Source: Sedimenticola selenatireducens DSM 17993 (GTDB lineage: Bacteria; Pseudomonadota; Gammaproteobacteria; Chromatiales; Chromatiaceae). From it: 56,600 nt of DNA. Position numbers and translations under genes: made by a program. The notes under the pieces are model-generated. The model saw only the letters and a program-made list of their open reading frames with translations, ran no database searches and was not told the origin of the DNA. The stretch's first letter is position 1. The number at the start of each line of letters is the position of its first letter. This document shows, piece after piece, positions 11,010 through 19,642 of this stretch. The DNA lies in the NCBI RefSeq assembly GCF_000428045.1, contig NZ_ATZE01000015.1, positions 1 through 56,600 of the forward strand. Direction: 5' to 3'.

Positions 11010-11288
11010 ATGCCGACAGTTAAAATGACTCACCATCTTTACCGGTTCTTTCCGGAACTTGAGGACCAGACCATCACCGTGCCGGCTGGCTCTGTCGCCG
11101 AGGTTTTGCGCGCCGTTGACACCATGACGCCTGGATTCACCGACTACATTCTCGACGAACACGGTGCATTACGTCAGCATGTCAATCTCTGTATCAATGA
11201 CCACATAGTGATTGATAAAAAGAGACTCTCGGATTTTGTCCCGAATGATGGGACTGTGTATATATTTCAGGCGTTGAGCGGAGGTTAG
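11010..11288 (+). CDS. MoaD/ThiS-family small protein (putative sulfur carrier)
   Basis: A 92-aa protein starting MPTVKMTHHLYRFFPELE at 11010, 4 bp after the propeller gene stop. It has the beta-grasp pattern of ubiquitin-like sulfur carriers (TITVPAGSVAEVLRAVD, then NDHIVIDKKRLSDFV, YIFQALSGG) and ends in the diagnostic Gly-Gly. In MoaD and ThiS that terminus is adenylated and thiocarboxylated. No MoaE, MoeB, ThiF or ThiG gene is adjacent, so it is probably not the housekeeping molybdopterin or thiamin carrier. An earlier in-frame start would run into the upstream gene and is unlikely. Confidence 0.85.
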   Translation: MPTVKMTHHLYRFFPELEDQTITVPAGSVAEVLRAVDTMTPGFTDYILDEHGALRQHVNLCINDHIVIDKKRLSDFVPNDGTVYIFQALSGG

Positions 11289-11756
11289 ACAGTCAAACAC
11301 CGTTGAGCTGCCGAGGATGCGGCAGCAGCCAAGGCCAAGGCGGATGCAGCGGCGCCATCTTTTCACACAACACGATCACGGTGTATGCGCCACAATCCGA
11401 CTATACCGCACTAACCTTGTGCATTAAGGACTGGATCACACTGCTCAATTCCAGACATCAGGACCTTCTGCGCCAACCGGGCAACGCCAGGTGGTGCCAA
11501 AGTAGTTATCCCCTTGCAAATCCGGAACCTTTAGCGCTGATCCGCTCAAAGCGCCAGCCGCAGAGCCGACTTTTCCAGATTAAACCACGGAAATTAACGA
11601 TTAATAATCCCGGAGTGCGGCATTTCACACACCCCGCGCACCCGAAAGATGGAAAAATAATCCCTGCAAATTGCATGTTTATTTTTCAGGGGTCATACTT
11701 GGCCTCTGCCACAAGGCAGATTTCCTATAAGAAACAGAGAAATGGAGGAGCAATAG
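11289..11756. promoter_or_regulatory. Leader region of fccAB with an inverted repeat
   Basis: A 468-bp non-coding stretch. GAAAAATA (11652-11659) and TATTTTTC (11680-11687) form a perfect inverted repeat, nested with CCCTG/CAGGG (11662-11666, 11687-11691). It lies about 70 bp before fccA and is a candidate operator or 5'-UTR stem. The fccA start has a strong GGAGGAG ribosome site. No promoter hexamers are convincing by eye. Confidence 0.35.
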
Positions 11757-12341
11757 ATGACGTTGAAAAAAACGTTACGGGTTGCGTTGGCGGGAGGATT
11801 GATGGTTGGCTCACTGGCTGTCCAGGCCGATCCGAGTCCCCAGATGCTTTCACAGACTTGTGCCGCGTGCCACGGCACCATGGGTTCCAGCGTTGCCGTG
11901 ATTCCCACGATCGCAGGCGCCGATCCGGAGTATTTCGTTGAAACCATGCAGGCCTTCAAGAGCGGTGAGCGCAAGGCCACGGTGATGGATCGGGTAGCCA
12001 AGGGCTACAGTGACGAACAGATCACCGCCATGGCGAACTACTTCGCAGCACAGAAACCGGTTCCCATGAACCAGCCTTTCTCCGCCGCCAAGGCGCAGCA
12101 GGGCGTCAAGTTGCACAACGACTACTGCGAGAAGTGCCACGAGGACGGCGGTACCAATACCGAGGCCAGCGCCCTGCTGGCGGGCCAGTCCACGCTCTAC
12201 CTGAAGTACAGCATGGAGGATTTCAAGGCCGGTCACCGCGAGGTGCCAAAGAAGATGAGGACGCAGGTAAAGAAGATGCTCGATCAGCACGGTCCGAGCT
12301 CTATCGAGGCTGTACTCAACTACTATGGCAGCCAGCAATAA
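11757..12341 (+). CDS. fccA: Diheme cytochrome c subunit of flavocytochrome c sulfide dehydrogenase
   Basis: A 194-aa periplasmic protein with a Sec signal ending near AVQA (about residue 24) and two haem-binding sites, CAACH and CEKCH, one in each of two cytochrome c4-like halves. In FccAB it takes electrons from the flavin of FccB and passes them to soluble cytochromes during oxidation of sulfide to sulfur. fccB follows after 10 bp. The start is ATG at 11757 behind GGAGGAG. Confidence 0.93.
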   Translation: MTLKKTLRVALAGGLMVGSLAVQADPSPQMLSQTCAACHGTMGSSVAVIPTIAGADPEYFVETMQAFKSGERKATVMDRVAKGYSDEQITAMANYFAAQKPVPMNQPFSAAKAQQGVKLHNDYCEKCHEDGGTNTEASALLAGQSTLYLKYSMEDFKAGHREVPKKMRTQVKKMLDQHGPSSIEAVLNYYGSQQ

Positions 12342-12351
12342 GGGGGGTGGC

Positions 12352-13650
12352 ATGAACAAAATCAACAGAAGAGAATTTATCAAGTTGTCCGCCGCAGCCG
12401 CGGCGCTGGGTACCCTGGCCGGTTGTACCGGATCCGCCACCCGTGGCGGAGGCGCCAAGGTGGTGGTGATCGGCGGTGGCCCGGGTGGCGCAACCGCCGC
12501 CAAGCAGCTCCGGATGATGGATCCATCCATCCAGGTGACCCTGGTCGAGGCCAACAAGCACTATCACACCTGCTTCATGAGCAACGAGGTACTCTCCGGC
12601 GAGCGGACTCTGGACTCCATCCAGTTCGGTTACGACGGACTGCGTGGCCACGGCGTGAACGTGGTACATGACATGGTCACCGGCATTGATCCCAAGGCAC
12701 GCAAGGTGATGACCCAGGGTGGACTGAGCCTGCCCTATGATCGCTGTATCGTATCTCCGGGTGTCGACTTCAAGTGGGAGGCGATCGAGGGTTACAGCGC
12801 CGATGTGGCCGAGCGCATTCCGCACGCATGGAAGGCCGGTCCGCAGACCGCGATCCTGAGGCGCCAGCTGGAAGCGATGCCCAACGGCGGTACCGTGATT
12901 ATCGCCGCGCCGGGTAACCCGTTCCGCTGCCCGCCCGGGCCCTACGAGCGAGCCAGCCAGATTGCCCACTACCTGAAGCAACACAAGCCCCGTTCCAAGG
13001 TGCTGATCCTGGACGCCAAGGACAAGTTCTCCAAACAGGGCCTGTTCACACAGGGCTGGAAGCGGCTCTACGGTTACGACACCGACAACTCCATGATCGA
13101 GTGGGTGTCGGCCGCCGGCGGTGGCAAGATCGAGAGCGTCGATCCTGGGAGCATGACGGTGCAGGGCCCGGTGGAGACCTTCAAAGCCGACGTGATCAAC
13201 ATCATTCCGCCGCAGAAGGCCGGCAAGCTCGCCTTTGCCGCAGGTCTCACCAAGGGCGACTGGTGCCCGGTGAACAAGAAGACCTTCGAGTCGCTGATCC
13301 ACGCCAACATCCATGTGCTGGGTGACGCCTCGATCGCGGCCGGCATGCCCAAGTCGGGCTACAGCGCCAACGTGCAGGCCAAGGTCTGCGCCATGGCGGT
13401 GGCGGATATGCTGAACGATCGCGAGCCGGGTACGCCCTCCTACATGAACACCTGCTACAGCGTGGTGGGTGAGGAGTACGGTATTTCGGTGAGCGTGGTC
13501 TACGCACTGGACGAGGAGAAGAACGCGATCGTCGGGGTGAAGGGGGCCGGGGGGCTGACACCAAGTGATGCCACTCCCGAAATGTTGGCCCGGGAAGCAC
13601 ACTACGCCCACGGCTGGTTTGCCAATATCACCAACGACATCTTCGGATAA
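12352..13650 (+). CDS. fccB: Flavoprotein subunit of flavocytochrome c sulfide dehydrogenase
   Basis: A 432-aa FAD protein. The start is placed at [11 protein letters not shown] (12352) behind a G-rich ribosome site. This gives a twin-arginine signal (RREFIK) and a hydrophobic stretch ending near TLAGC, as in FccB/SoxF precursors. The FAD Rossmann motif is [17 protein letters not shown]. Conserved cysteines in [13 protein letters not shown] and [12 protein letters not shown] fit the redox-active disulfide pair that receives sulfide sulfur. It forms an operon with fccA, ending at a strong terminator. A Tat-exported, folded FAD subunit joins Sec-exported FccA in the periplasm. Confidence 0.93.
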   Translation: MNKINRREFIKLSAAAAALGTLAGCTGSATRGGGAKVVVIGGGPGGATAAKQLRMMDPSIQVTLVEANKHYHTCFMSNEVLSGERTLDSIQFGYDGLRGHGVNVVHDMVTGIDPKARKVMTQGGLSLPYDRCIVSPGVDFKWEAIEGYSADVAERIPHAWKAGPQTAILRRQLEAMPNGGTVIIAAPGNPFRCPPGPYERASQIAHYLKQHKPRSKVLILDAKDKFSKQGLFTQGWKRLYGYDTDNSMIEWVSAAGGGKIESVDPGSMTVQGPVETFKADVINIIPPQKAGKLAFAAGLTKGDWCPVNKKTFESLIHANIHVLGDASIAAGMPKSGYSANVQAKVCAMAVADMLNDREPGTPSYMNTCYSVVGEEYGISVSVVYALDEEKNAIVGVKGAGGLTPSDATPEMLAREAHYAHGWFANITNDIFG

Positions 13651-13705
13651 AGAGAGAGACCGGGCGGGGCGCCCGCCCCGCCTGCCAATTGCCATGATAC
13701 GTTTT

Positions 13706-13730
13706 ACGGGGCCTCCGGGCCCCGTTTTTT
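13706..13730 (+). terminator. Intrinsic terminator of fccAB
   Basis: ACGGGGCC-TCCG-GGCCCCGT followed by a T run: a perfect 8-bp GC stem with tetraloop, 55 bp after the fccB stop. Confidence 0.9.
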
Positions 13731-13825
13731 ATGACTCTCTATTCAGCGACTCTACTTTCGACTACACCACAGGCATCGCTCGACATACCATTACAATCAC
13801 TGCGTTTGAACCGGTTAAACAATGA

Positions 13826-14350
13826 GTGATATGGTCATCGAGAGGCGGATTCGCTATTGCAGGACAACCGGCAGACGGCATGGATATGAGCGCCAACAGC
13901 ACCGAGTCATTCTTTATCCCCGATCAGTTCTCCTGCCAGCAGGAGAGGCTGCCGTCGCAAACCTATAACCTGGCACACATATTACTCAATCGTTGCCAGT
14001 CCGATCATCTGTTCGTCCCCATTCGCTCCATGCAATACCTGGCGATCATTGAGCAGAACGCCTTCTGGTTTGTCGACAGCATGGCTTATGCCGTACAGGA
14101 TTCAGAGGGTGGGCGATTGATTACGGTCTCCTGGCACCCAATACTCAGCCCATCAAATCGTGAAGGGCTGGATCAGCACATGGATTGCCGGATCAACTTT
14201 TATCGCAGCGATATGAGTGACATTCACCGTCGCTTGCGCGGAGAATTTTTCCAGGCGATGCAACTGATGGACAACCGTTTTCGTGACACTATTCGCGCCG
14301 ACAGTAAAATCGCTATCCTGCCGCTCAGATCACCTGGTAATCAACCGTAA
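13826..14350 (+). CDS. Hypothetical protein convergent with the aldolase gene
   Basis: I do not recognise a family. The frame is 174 aa from a GTG at 13826, or 156 aa from the ATG at 13880 (MDMSANSTESFF); neither has a strong ribosome site. The body looks like a folded soluble protein (YNLAHILLNRCQSDHLFVPI, AYAVQDSEGGRLITVSW) without signal or membrane segments. Its 3' end overlaps the 3' end of the aldolase gene by 26 bp on the opposite strand. It reads as a genuine gene because its composition is unlike that of antisense frames nearby. Confidence 0.6.
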   Translation: MIWSSRGGFAIAGQPADGMDMSANSTESFFIPDQFSCQQERLPSQTYNLAHILLNRCQSDHLFVPIRSMQYLAIIEQNAFWFVDSMAYAVQDSEGGRLITVSWHPILSPSNREGLDQHMDCRINFYRSDMSDIHRRLRGEFFQAMQLMDNRFRDTIRADSKIAILPLRSPGNQP

Positions 14351-15500
14351 CAGCATCATTGATGCTGCCCTGGAAGCGGTTCTTTAGAAAGCGCGCAAAT
14401 CCGGGATAGTCGCCATGGCCATCCAGCACACGCGGATCTGTCAAGCGCACCTGCCAGCAGAAACGTCGCGCACCCGCCTCATTGATCGATTCGCCGGTAA
14501 AGACACTACGCACACCGGGCATAACCGATAACAACCGCTTTCCCTCGTCGATAAGACTCCTGACCTCTTGTTCAGAGTGGCCATTTGCACTGTGCATGAT
14601 CAGATGTTCAACAGGAGCCCAGGGCCGACACTGGGTCAGCACCTCGGCAGCGCGACCGGCAGAGCCCCAAAGACGAAGACAGCGCTCAACCTCTTCACCA
14701 ACAGCCTCCTTAACATCCCGTTTGAGCTCTATGAAGCTGCCATCGGGGTTCGCCTTGGTTCGCCTGCGCATCGCTTCGGCAGCAACATCGGAGAGCGCTG
14801 TGTAATAGTTGATCTTGGCCACACCCATCGAGGGCAATTTTCTGAACTGTTCTTCATTCAATCCGCTGCCACCATGAATCACCAGTGGGACATCAACCGC
14901 CTGGTTGATCAACTTGAGGCGTTGGAAATCGAGCTTTGCCCGCCCCTTCATCCGCCCCTGTACGGTACCGATCGATACGGCAAGAAAATCCACATTCGTG
15001 CGTTCAACATAGGCCTTCGCCTCGGCAGGCACGGTAAAGGCCGCTTCACCGGGATGCAGCAGCGCCCCTTCACCTTCATAACCGGCAACGTAACCCACTT
15101 CACCGGTAACAGGGACACCGCATCGATGAGCCATATCGACCACTGCGCGGGTTGTAGTGATATTGTCGGGTAACTCCTGACGGGAGGCATCCAGCATCAC
15201 ACCGTTGCAACCCCGGTTGATCGCACTGATGGCCGATGCCAGGCTGCTGCCATGATCCAGTTGAATAGCCACCGGTACCGATGCACGCTGGGCCGCCGCC
15301 TCAACCGCTGGCAGCAACAGTTCATAGTCATAATGCTCGAAATGGGGCTCGGCAATACTCAGGACTATCGATGCACGGCAAGACTCGGCAGCACCAATAA
15401 CTGCCTCGAGAAAATCGAGACTGACGAGATCAAAGGCACCCACTGCATAATTGTGCTTGTAGGCGTGATAGATCATGTCACGCATGTTAACCAGTGCCAT
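14325..15500 (-). CDS. Class II (ketose-bisphosphate) aldolase fused to a C-terminal Dabb domain
   Basis: 391 aa. Residues 1 to about 280 are a class II aldolase barrel: catalytic Asp82 and zinc-ligand His83 in QLDHGSS, GEVGYVAG at about 133, and VIHGGSGL with His209. The usual second zinc His (in GT-x-HG) is Gln181 here (GTVQGRMKG). Residues about 296-391 resemble a stress-responsive A/B-barrel (Dabb) domain (VEHLIMHSANG, LSVMPGVRSVFTGES, YPGFARFLKNRF, VTVDYQVI), not normally part of aldolases. It lies 30 bp after cbbO, so a Calvin-cycle role (FBP/SBP aldolase) is natural, but the missing ligand makes activity uncertain. Confidence 0.85.
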   Translation of the reverse strand: MALVNMRDMIYHAYKHNYAVGAFDLVSLDFLEAVIGAAESCRASIVLSIAEPHFEHYDYELLLPAVEAAAQRASVPVAIQLDHGSSLASAISAINRGCNGVMLDASRQELPDNITTTRAVVDMAHRCGVPVTGEVGYVAGYEGEGALLHPGEAAFTVPAEAKAYVERTNVDFLAVSIGTVQGRMKGRAKLDFQRLKLINQAVDVPLVIHGGSGLNEEQFRKLPSMGVAKINYYTALSDVAAEAMRRRTKANPDGSFIELKRDVKEAVGEEVERCLRLWGSAGRAAEVLTQCRPWAPVEHLIMHSANGHSEQEVRSLIDEGKRLLSVMPGVRSVFTGESINEAGARRFCWQVRLTDPRVLDGHGDYPGFARFLKNRFQGSINDAVTVDYQVI

Positions 15501-15529
15501 ATGAGTTCACTCTCCTTCTCAGCCTGTTC

Positions 15530-17884
15530 TTACGATGTCAAGCTTGCGAACAGTGTCGGCAGCTTCTCTGGAAGTCTGTCGACATGATCGATAATGGTGT
15601 AGTTGTTTGCGCCAAATATCCTTTTAACGTATCCATCGGCATGGGGATCCAGGGTAAGACAATAGGTGAGTACCCCCGTGCCGTATAACTCCTCGACCGC
15701 CTTTTTGGTATCGTGGCGCAGGTGTTGCGGATCGCGCTCATCGATATCCGCCGGCTCACCATCGGTCACCAGCAGGATAAGTTTTCGCCGCTCGGGCTGC
15801 TTCAACAGATGATGACCGGCATGGCGCAGCGCCGCACCCATGCGAGTGGAGAGCCCGCCTTTCATGCCCGACAGCCGGGCTTTAGCCTCATCGTCAAAGT
15901 GCTGGTTAAAATCCTTGAAACGATAATACTGCACATCATGACGCCCATCGGAGGCGAAGCCGTGGAGGGCGAATGGATCACCAATACCGTTGATGGCAGT
16001 CGACACCAGGGTTGCCGCCTCACGGGTCAGCTGCAACACGCTTTTATCCGACCCCGCCATCGCCTCGTTGGTGGACTCCGACAAATCCATCAGGACGACC
16101 ACGGACAGATCACGACTCTTTACCACATTTCGCATGGTAATGCGCGGGTTCGGCTGTTCACCCATGCGCAACGAGATCATTGCATCAACAGCCGCATTGA
16201 TATCGATCTCATCGCCATCCTCCAGGCCACGCACCCGCTGCACCCCCTCCGGCGTCAACAGATCGATAATCTGCTTGATGCGGTGTGCCACCGGCTTGTA
16301 CTCGGAAAGAATATGGTCAATTTCCGCCGGATCACCTTTCGGCTGCCGGCGCTCATAGACGGTTGCCCAGTCCGGGCGATGCAACTGAATCTGGTAGTCC
16401 CACTCCGGATAGTGAAAAGGAGCGGATACCGGCTCCTTCCCCCACATCTGGTTGAAGCTTTTGGTGTTATCGGTCAGATCATCTTCATAGGGGCGCATCT
16501 CGGTAGCACAGGTCCAGATCTCCTGGGCATCATCACCGGCCAGCTCGCAGTCAACCTCATTGGCCATTTCCATGACGCTGACGGTTTTACGCACCTGCCG
16601 CTGGCTGGCCGGAACATATTCCGACCCAGCATTCCAGTCGAACTCCTCAAACTCCCAGACATAGCGATTGTCATCACGGTAAGGGATGCGAATGCGTTCC
16701 AGGATACGCAAACTGGGCACTGCCTTGCGGCTTGAGAACAGGTTGAACAGCTCCAGCCCCATATGCCAGGAAAACTGATTATCATCCTGGCGCTGCTCGA
16801 TTTCACTGTGGAAATTCACGACAAACCGGTTCAACTCCACATCATCCGATGTGACCGAATCATCGAGCAGCATCAGCGCGACATGTTCCAGCACGGGCAT
16901 CGTCGGATGCTCCGGTGTTTCATCACCCGCCACCTTCAACACAGCTGACCAGAGACGCTTCAATCCCGGGAAATCGTTCACCGCCTTGTATTCAATCCGG
17001 GCATCTTCCAGCAAGCCGATAAAAAACATCTGCGCCGGGCTCAACTGCTCTGCCGAAATGGGTGATGACGTATAGCACATGTGTGCCGCCATATGTGCCG
17101 CGGTGGCGCGGAACAGTTCAAGACCGGAAAGTTTCTCGTCAACCGTCCCGATATCATCCACCGCGTCCGGCAGATGCAGAATACGATGCTCGATATAAGG
17201 CCTGAAGTCGGTATAGTCCGCCCCGGATGGCCGCAGAAAAAAATCACGCCCCCACAGGGCACGCAGATAAAAATTGAGTTTTCGCTGTACCTTGCCCAGC
17301 AGCACGCCCCGGCGCTCCTTCTGCAGCATCGCCCTGGAGTCGGCCGACTCGAGATTGAAATAGGAGGTAAGATTGGCAAAGTCACGACGATAGGCCTGGG
17401 CGCCAAAATTGGCCCAGCGACGCAGACCACTCAGGGTGAGTTTCGATAACAGCTCATCGATATGGTTCAGCATCGGGCGCAGGCCGCGGGCCGCAGTGGA
17501 TGCAAGCTGGTGAATAAAGGTCAGATAGCCACGCAGCAACTCGGCATCACCCAGATTTCTTGCGGCACTGGGCAGACTGCTAAAGAGCAGGGAGATCACT
17601 TCTCCTGATGTCATCGATGACAACTTCATCGCCGCCGTGAGTATGTCCGGAATAATATCCTCGCCACACTCTTTGACGACCTGGGGTATCTCCTGCAGAT
17701 AGGTGACTACCAGATCACTACCGCGCCCCAGGTTGCACAGTGACCGGGCTCCATCCATATAATCTTCCAGCCCGGCCGGCGACATAATTCGCGCGGCCTC
17801 GTGGAATGTACCCTCCAGTACATCACGTACAACCGGAGCCGTTTCTTGCAGAAACGCTTCGTAATCTTCGAGCTTGATACTCAT
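15530..17884 (-). CDS. cbbO: RuBisCO activase subunit CbbO (VWA-domain protein)
   Basis: A 784-aa protein. The N-terminal two thirds is helical, and the C-terminal von Willebrand A domain (from about 600) carries the MIDAS motif in VVLMDLSESTNEAM. CbbO is the substrate adaptor that binds RuBisCO, while the CbbQ hexamer remodels it to release inhibitory sugar phosphates. It follows cbbQ after 94 bp. Length and domain order fit the CbbO/NorD-like family. ATG at 17884 is the natural start (MSIKLEDYEAFLQE). Confidence 0.92.
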   Translation of the reverse strand: MSIKLEDYEAFLQETAPVVRDVLEGTFHEAARIMSPAGLEDYMDGARSLCNLGRGSDLVVTYLQEIPQVVKECGEDIIPDILTAAMKLSSMTSGEVISLLFSSLPSAARNLGDAELLRGYLTFIHQLASTAARGLRPMLNHIDELLSKLTLSGLRRWANFGAQAYRRDFANLTSYFNLESADSRAMLQKERRGVLLGKVQRKLNFYLRALWGRDFFLRPSGADYTDFRPYIEHRILHLPDAVDDIGTVDEKLSGLELFRATAAHMAAHMCYTSSPISAEQLSPAQMFFIGLLEDARIEYKAVNDFPGLKRLWSAVLKVAGDETPEHPTMPVLEHVALMLLDDSVTSDDVELNRFVVNFHSEIEQRQDDNQFSWHMGLELFNLFSSRKAVPSLRILERIRIPYRDDNRYVWEFEEFDWNAGSEYVPASQRQVRKTVSVMEMANEVDCELAGDDAQEIWTCATEMRPYEDDLTDNTKSFNQMWGKEPVSAPFHYPEWDYQIQLHRPDWATVYERRQPKGDPAEIDHILSEYKPVAHRIKQIIDLLTPEGVQRVRGLEDGDEIDINAAVDAMISLRMGEQPNPRITMRNVVKSRDLSVVVLMDLSESTNEAMAGSDKSVLQLTREAATLVSTAINGIGDPFALHGFASDGRHDVQYYRFKDFNQHFDDEAKARLSGMKGGLSTRMGAALRHAGHHLLKQPERRKLILLVTDGEPADIDERDPQHLRHDTKKAVEELYGTGVLTYCLTLDPHADGYVKRIFGANNYTIIDHVDRLPEKLPTLFASLTS

Positions 17885-17978
17885 AGATAAAATACCCTTG
17901 GCGCAAGGATCGACAACCTTTCCAGCCTAAATACCTGCTAGAGATGATGACTGTTCGGCAATACCGCGCTCATCTATC

Positions 17979-18794
17979 TTATCCAAAGAAAGTCTGTACC
18001 GCGGCGCCTAACGTATCCCGCATATCCGGATCATCGGTCAACGGTGTCACCATGGTCATGCTGCAGGCGGCGTCCGCTGAAATGCCCTTTGCGATCAACT
18101 GCCCGGCATAGACCAGCAGTCGGGTGGAGATACCTTCATCCAGACCGTGTCCCTTCAGGTTGCGCGCACGATGTGCAATCTGTACCAGCTTCTCTGCTGT
18201 CGCCTTGTCGACACCTGATTCCCTAGCCACGATGGTCACCTCTATCGCTTCCACAGGGTAGTCGAAGTCCAGACCACCAAAGCGCTGCTTGGTCGACTGC
18301 TTAAGGTCTTTCATCAGGCTCTGGTAACCGGGATTGTAGGAAATCACCAACTGGAAATCGGGGTGCGCCGTAATCAACTCACCCTTCTTGTCCAACGGCA
18401 GACTGCGCCGGTGATCAGTCAATGGATGAATAACCACCGTGGTGTCCTGACGCGCCTCTACCACCTCATCCAGATAACAGATGGCGCCAATCCGCGCAGC
18501 GGTTGTCAATGGACCGTCCTGCCATTTGGTTCCATCCTTATCCAGCAGGAAGCGCCCTACCAGGTCCGAGGCCGTCATGTCTTCGTTACAGGCAACAGTA
18601 ATCAGTGGCCGGCCCAGTCTATGGGCCATGTACTCGACAAAACGTGACTTGCCACATCCCGTGGGTCCCTTCAACATCATCGGCATGCGAACACTGTAGG
18701 CCGCCTCATAGCGCTCAACTTCATCCGCCACCGGTTCATAATAAGGCTCATCCTTAATAATGTACTGCTCTGGATCTACTCTATTCTCTGACAT
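17979..18794 (-). CDS. cbbQ: RuBisCO activase AAA+ subunit CbbQ
   Basis: A 271-aa MoxR/CbbQ/NirQ-type ATPase with Walker A GPTGCGKS, Walker B ICYLDEV and sensor-like NPGYQSL. It starts at [20 protein letters not shown]. It works with CbbO to reactivate inhibited form I RuBisCO. The gene lies between orf103 and cbbO in the usual cbbLS-(orf)-cbbQ-cbbO order. Confidence 0.95.
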   Translation of the reverse strand: MSENRVDPEQYIIKDEPYYEPVADEVERYEAAYSVRMPMMLKGPTGCGKSRFVEYMAHRLGRPLITVACNEDMTASDLVGRFLLDKDGTKWQDGPLTTAARIGAICYLDEVVEARQDTTVVIHPLTDHRRSLPLDKKGELITAHPDFQLVISYNPGYQSLMKDLKQSTKQRFGGLDFDYPVEAIEVTIVARESGVDKATAEKLVQIAHRARNLKGHGLDEGISTRLLVYAGQLIAKGISADAACSMTMVTPLTDDPDMRDTLGAAVQTFFG

Positions 18795-18834
18795 GACACA
18801 CCTTCAAAATTGATGTTTCGCTTTATCAATGCAG

Positions 18835-19146
18835 TTATTTTTCGTTGTCTATCTCAAACTCACCACTCCAGCCGCTCTCCCTGGCAACTTTCACGGCTTC
18901 GCCATGAATCTTCTGGTGGCGATCAAACAGATCTTTCGGCAGTCTACTGACCAGGCAACCGTATTTGTCCCACTCGCAATTGACCTTTTGCAATAAAGCG
19001 TCAATGCCGGCCAGGTTCCAGCCGCTACAGGTTTCGCTCTCCGGCAACAACCCGAACACCCAGGCATCACGAATCGTTTTTCCGATCGTTGTCATACCGC
19101 CGAACAGATCATTGTCAACACCTACATATGCATTGGGTCTTGCCAT
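18835..19146 (-). CDS. Conserved small protein between cbbS and cbbQ
   Basis: 103 aa from MARPNAYVGVDNDLFGGM. I chose the ATG at 19146 because AAGGGAG lies 8 nt upstream; an in-frame TTG at 19164 is worse. No signal, membrane span or catalytic motif is evident. It has a Trp-rich middle (AWVFGLLPESETCSGWNLAG) and an acidic end. Small proteins are seen at this position in some form IA RuBisCO operons with cbbQO, so an assembly or activation role is likely, but I know no proven function. A terminator-like stem separates it from cbbS, implying lower expression. Confidence 0.75.
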   Translation of the reverse strand: MARPNAYVGVDNDLFGGMTTIGKTIRDAWVFGLLPESETCSGWNLAGIDALLQKVNCEWDKYGCLVSRLPKDLFDRHQKIHGEAVKVARESGWSGEFEIDNEK

Positions 19147-19167
19147 TTGCTTTACTCCCTTCAAGAG

Positions 19168-19207
19168 TCAAAAAGCCCCTGCCCGCAACCTGCCGGACAG
19201 GGGCTTT
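19168..19207 (-). terminator. Intrinsic terminator/attenuator between cbbS and orf103
   Basis: On the minus strand AAAGCCCCTG (19207-19198) pairs with CAGGGGCTTT (19181-19172), followed by a run of T. It is a 10-bp stem placed 25 bp after the cbbS stop. It would let the abundant cbbLS message end here, with read-through supplying orf103-cbbQO. Confidence 0.85.
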
Positions 19208-19231
19208 AAACTTATCTGCCGCTTCAGCTGG

Positions 19232-19588
19232 TTAAACAGACTGACCGCGGTAGATAACCATTGAAGCACCTGCAGACTGTGCGAAGTTGTCAAAGCCCAT
19301 CAGACGTACATGGTTGCCCGGGTGCGCCTTGTGGCAGGCCTCGCACTCGGCCAGGATGACGTCAACGTCGGTTTCACCAAACATCGGCAGCTTCCACATG
19401 TACCAGTAGTTCTGGAACGCGTTTTCCGGCTCACAGTGTTCGATACCCGGGTTCCAGCCTTTACTGACAATGTATTCGATCTGCTGCCGAATCTGCTCGG
19501 GGTTCATCGTCGGCAGGTATGAGAAGGTCTCAAACTTGCGGCTGGAAGCGTCGCTCAGGCTCGACTTGTAATCTTGCATATTGCTCAT
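19232..19588 (-). CDS. cbbS: RuBisCO form I small subunit
   Basis: 118 aa, the normal length for bacterial form IA small subunits. It has the conserved [19 protein letters not shown] start, a [13 protein letters not shown] block and [20 protein letters not shown] at 19588 has GGAG upstream. It caps the L8S8 enzyme and follows cbbL after 54 bp. Confidence 0.97.
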   Translation of the reverse strand: MSNMQDYKSSLSDASSRKFETFSYLPTMNPEQIRQQIEYIVSKGWNPGIEHCEPENAFQNYWYMWKLPMFGETDVDVILAECEACHKAHPGNHVRLMGFDNFAQSAGASMVIYRGQSV

Positions 19589-19642
19589 TTCAATTACTCC
19601 AAAACTGTTTTCAAATTCGTTGAAGGCGCAGCGGATATGCGC

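Noticed and set aside
11303..11941. 212-codon plus-strand frame across the fccA leader
   Set aside because: It overlaps fccA in another frame and has no plausible ribosome site; the fccA frame carries signal peptide and haem motifs.
12316..13695. 459-codon minus-strand frame opposite fccB
   Set aside because: Antisense shadow in GC-rich DNA; fccB on the plus strand has all family motifs and a terminator.
15713..16735. 340-codon plus-strand frame opposite cbbO
   Set aside because: Antisense shadow of a clear gene with correct motifs on the minus strand.
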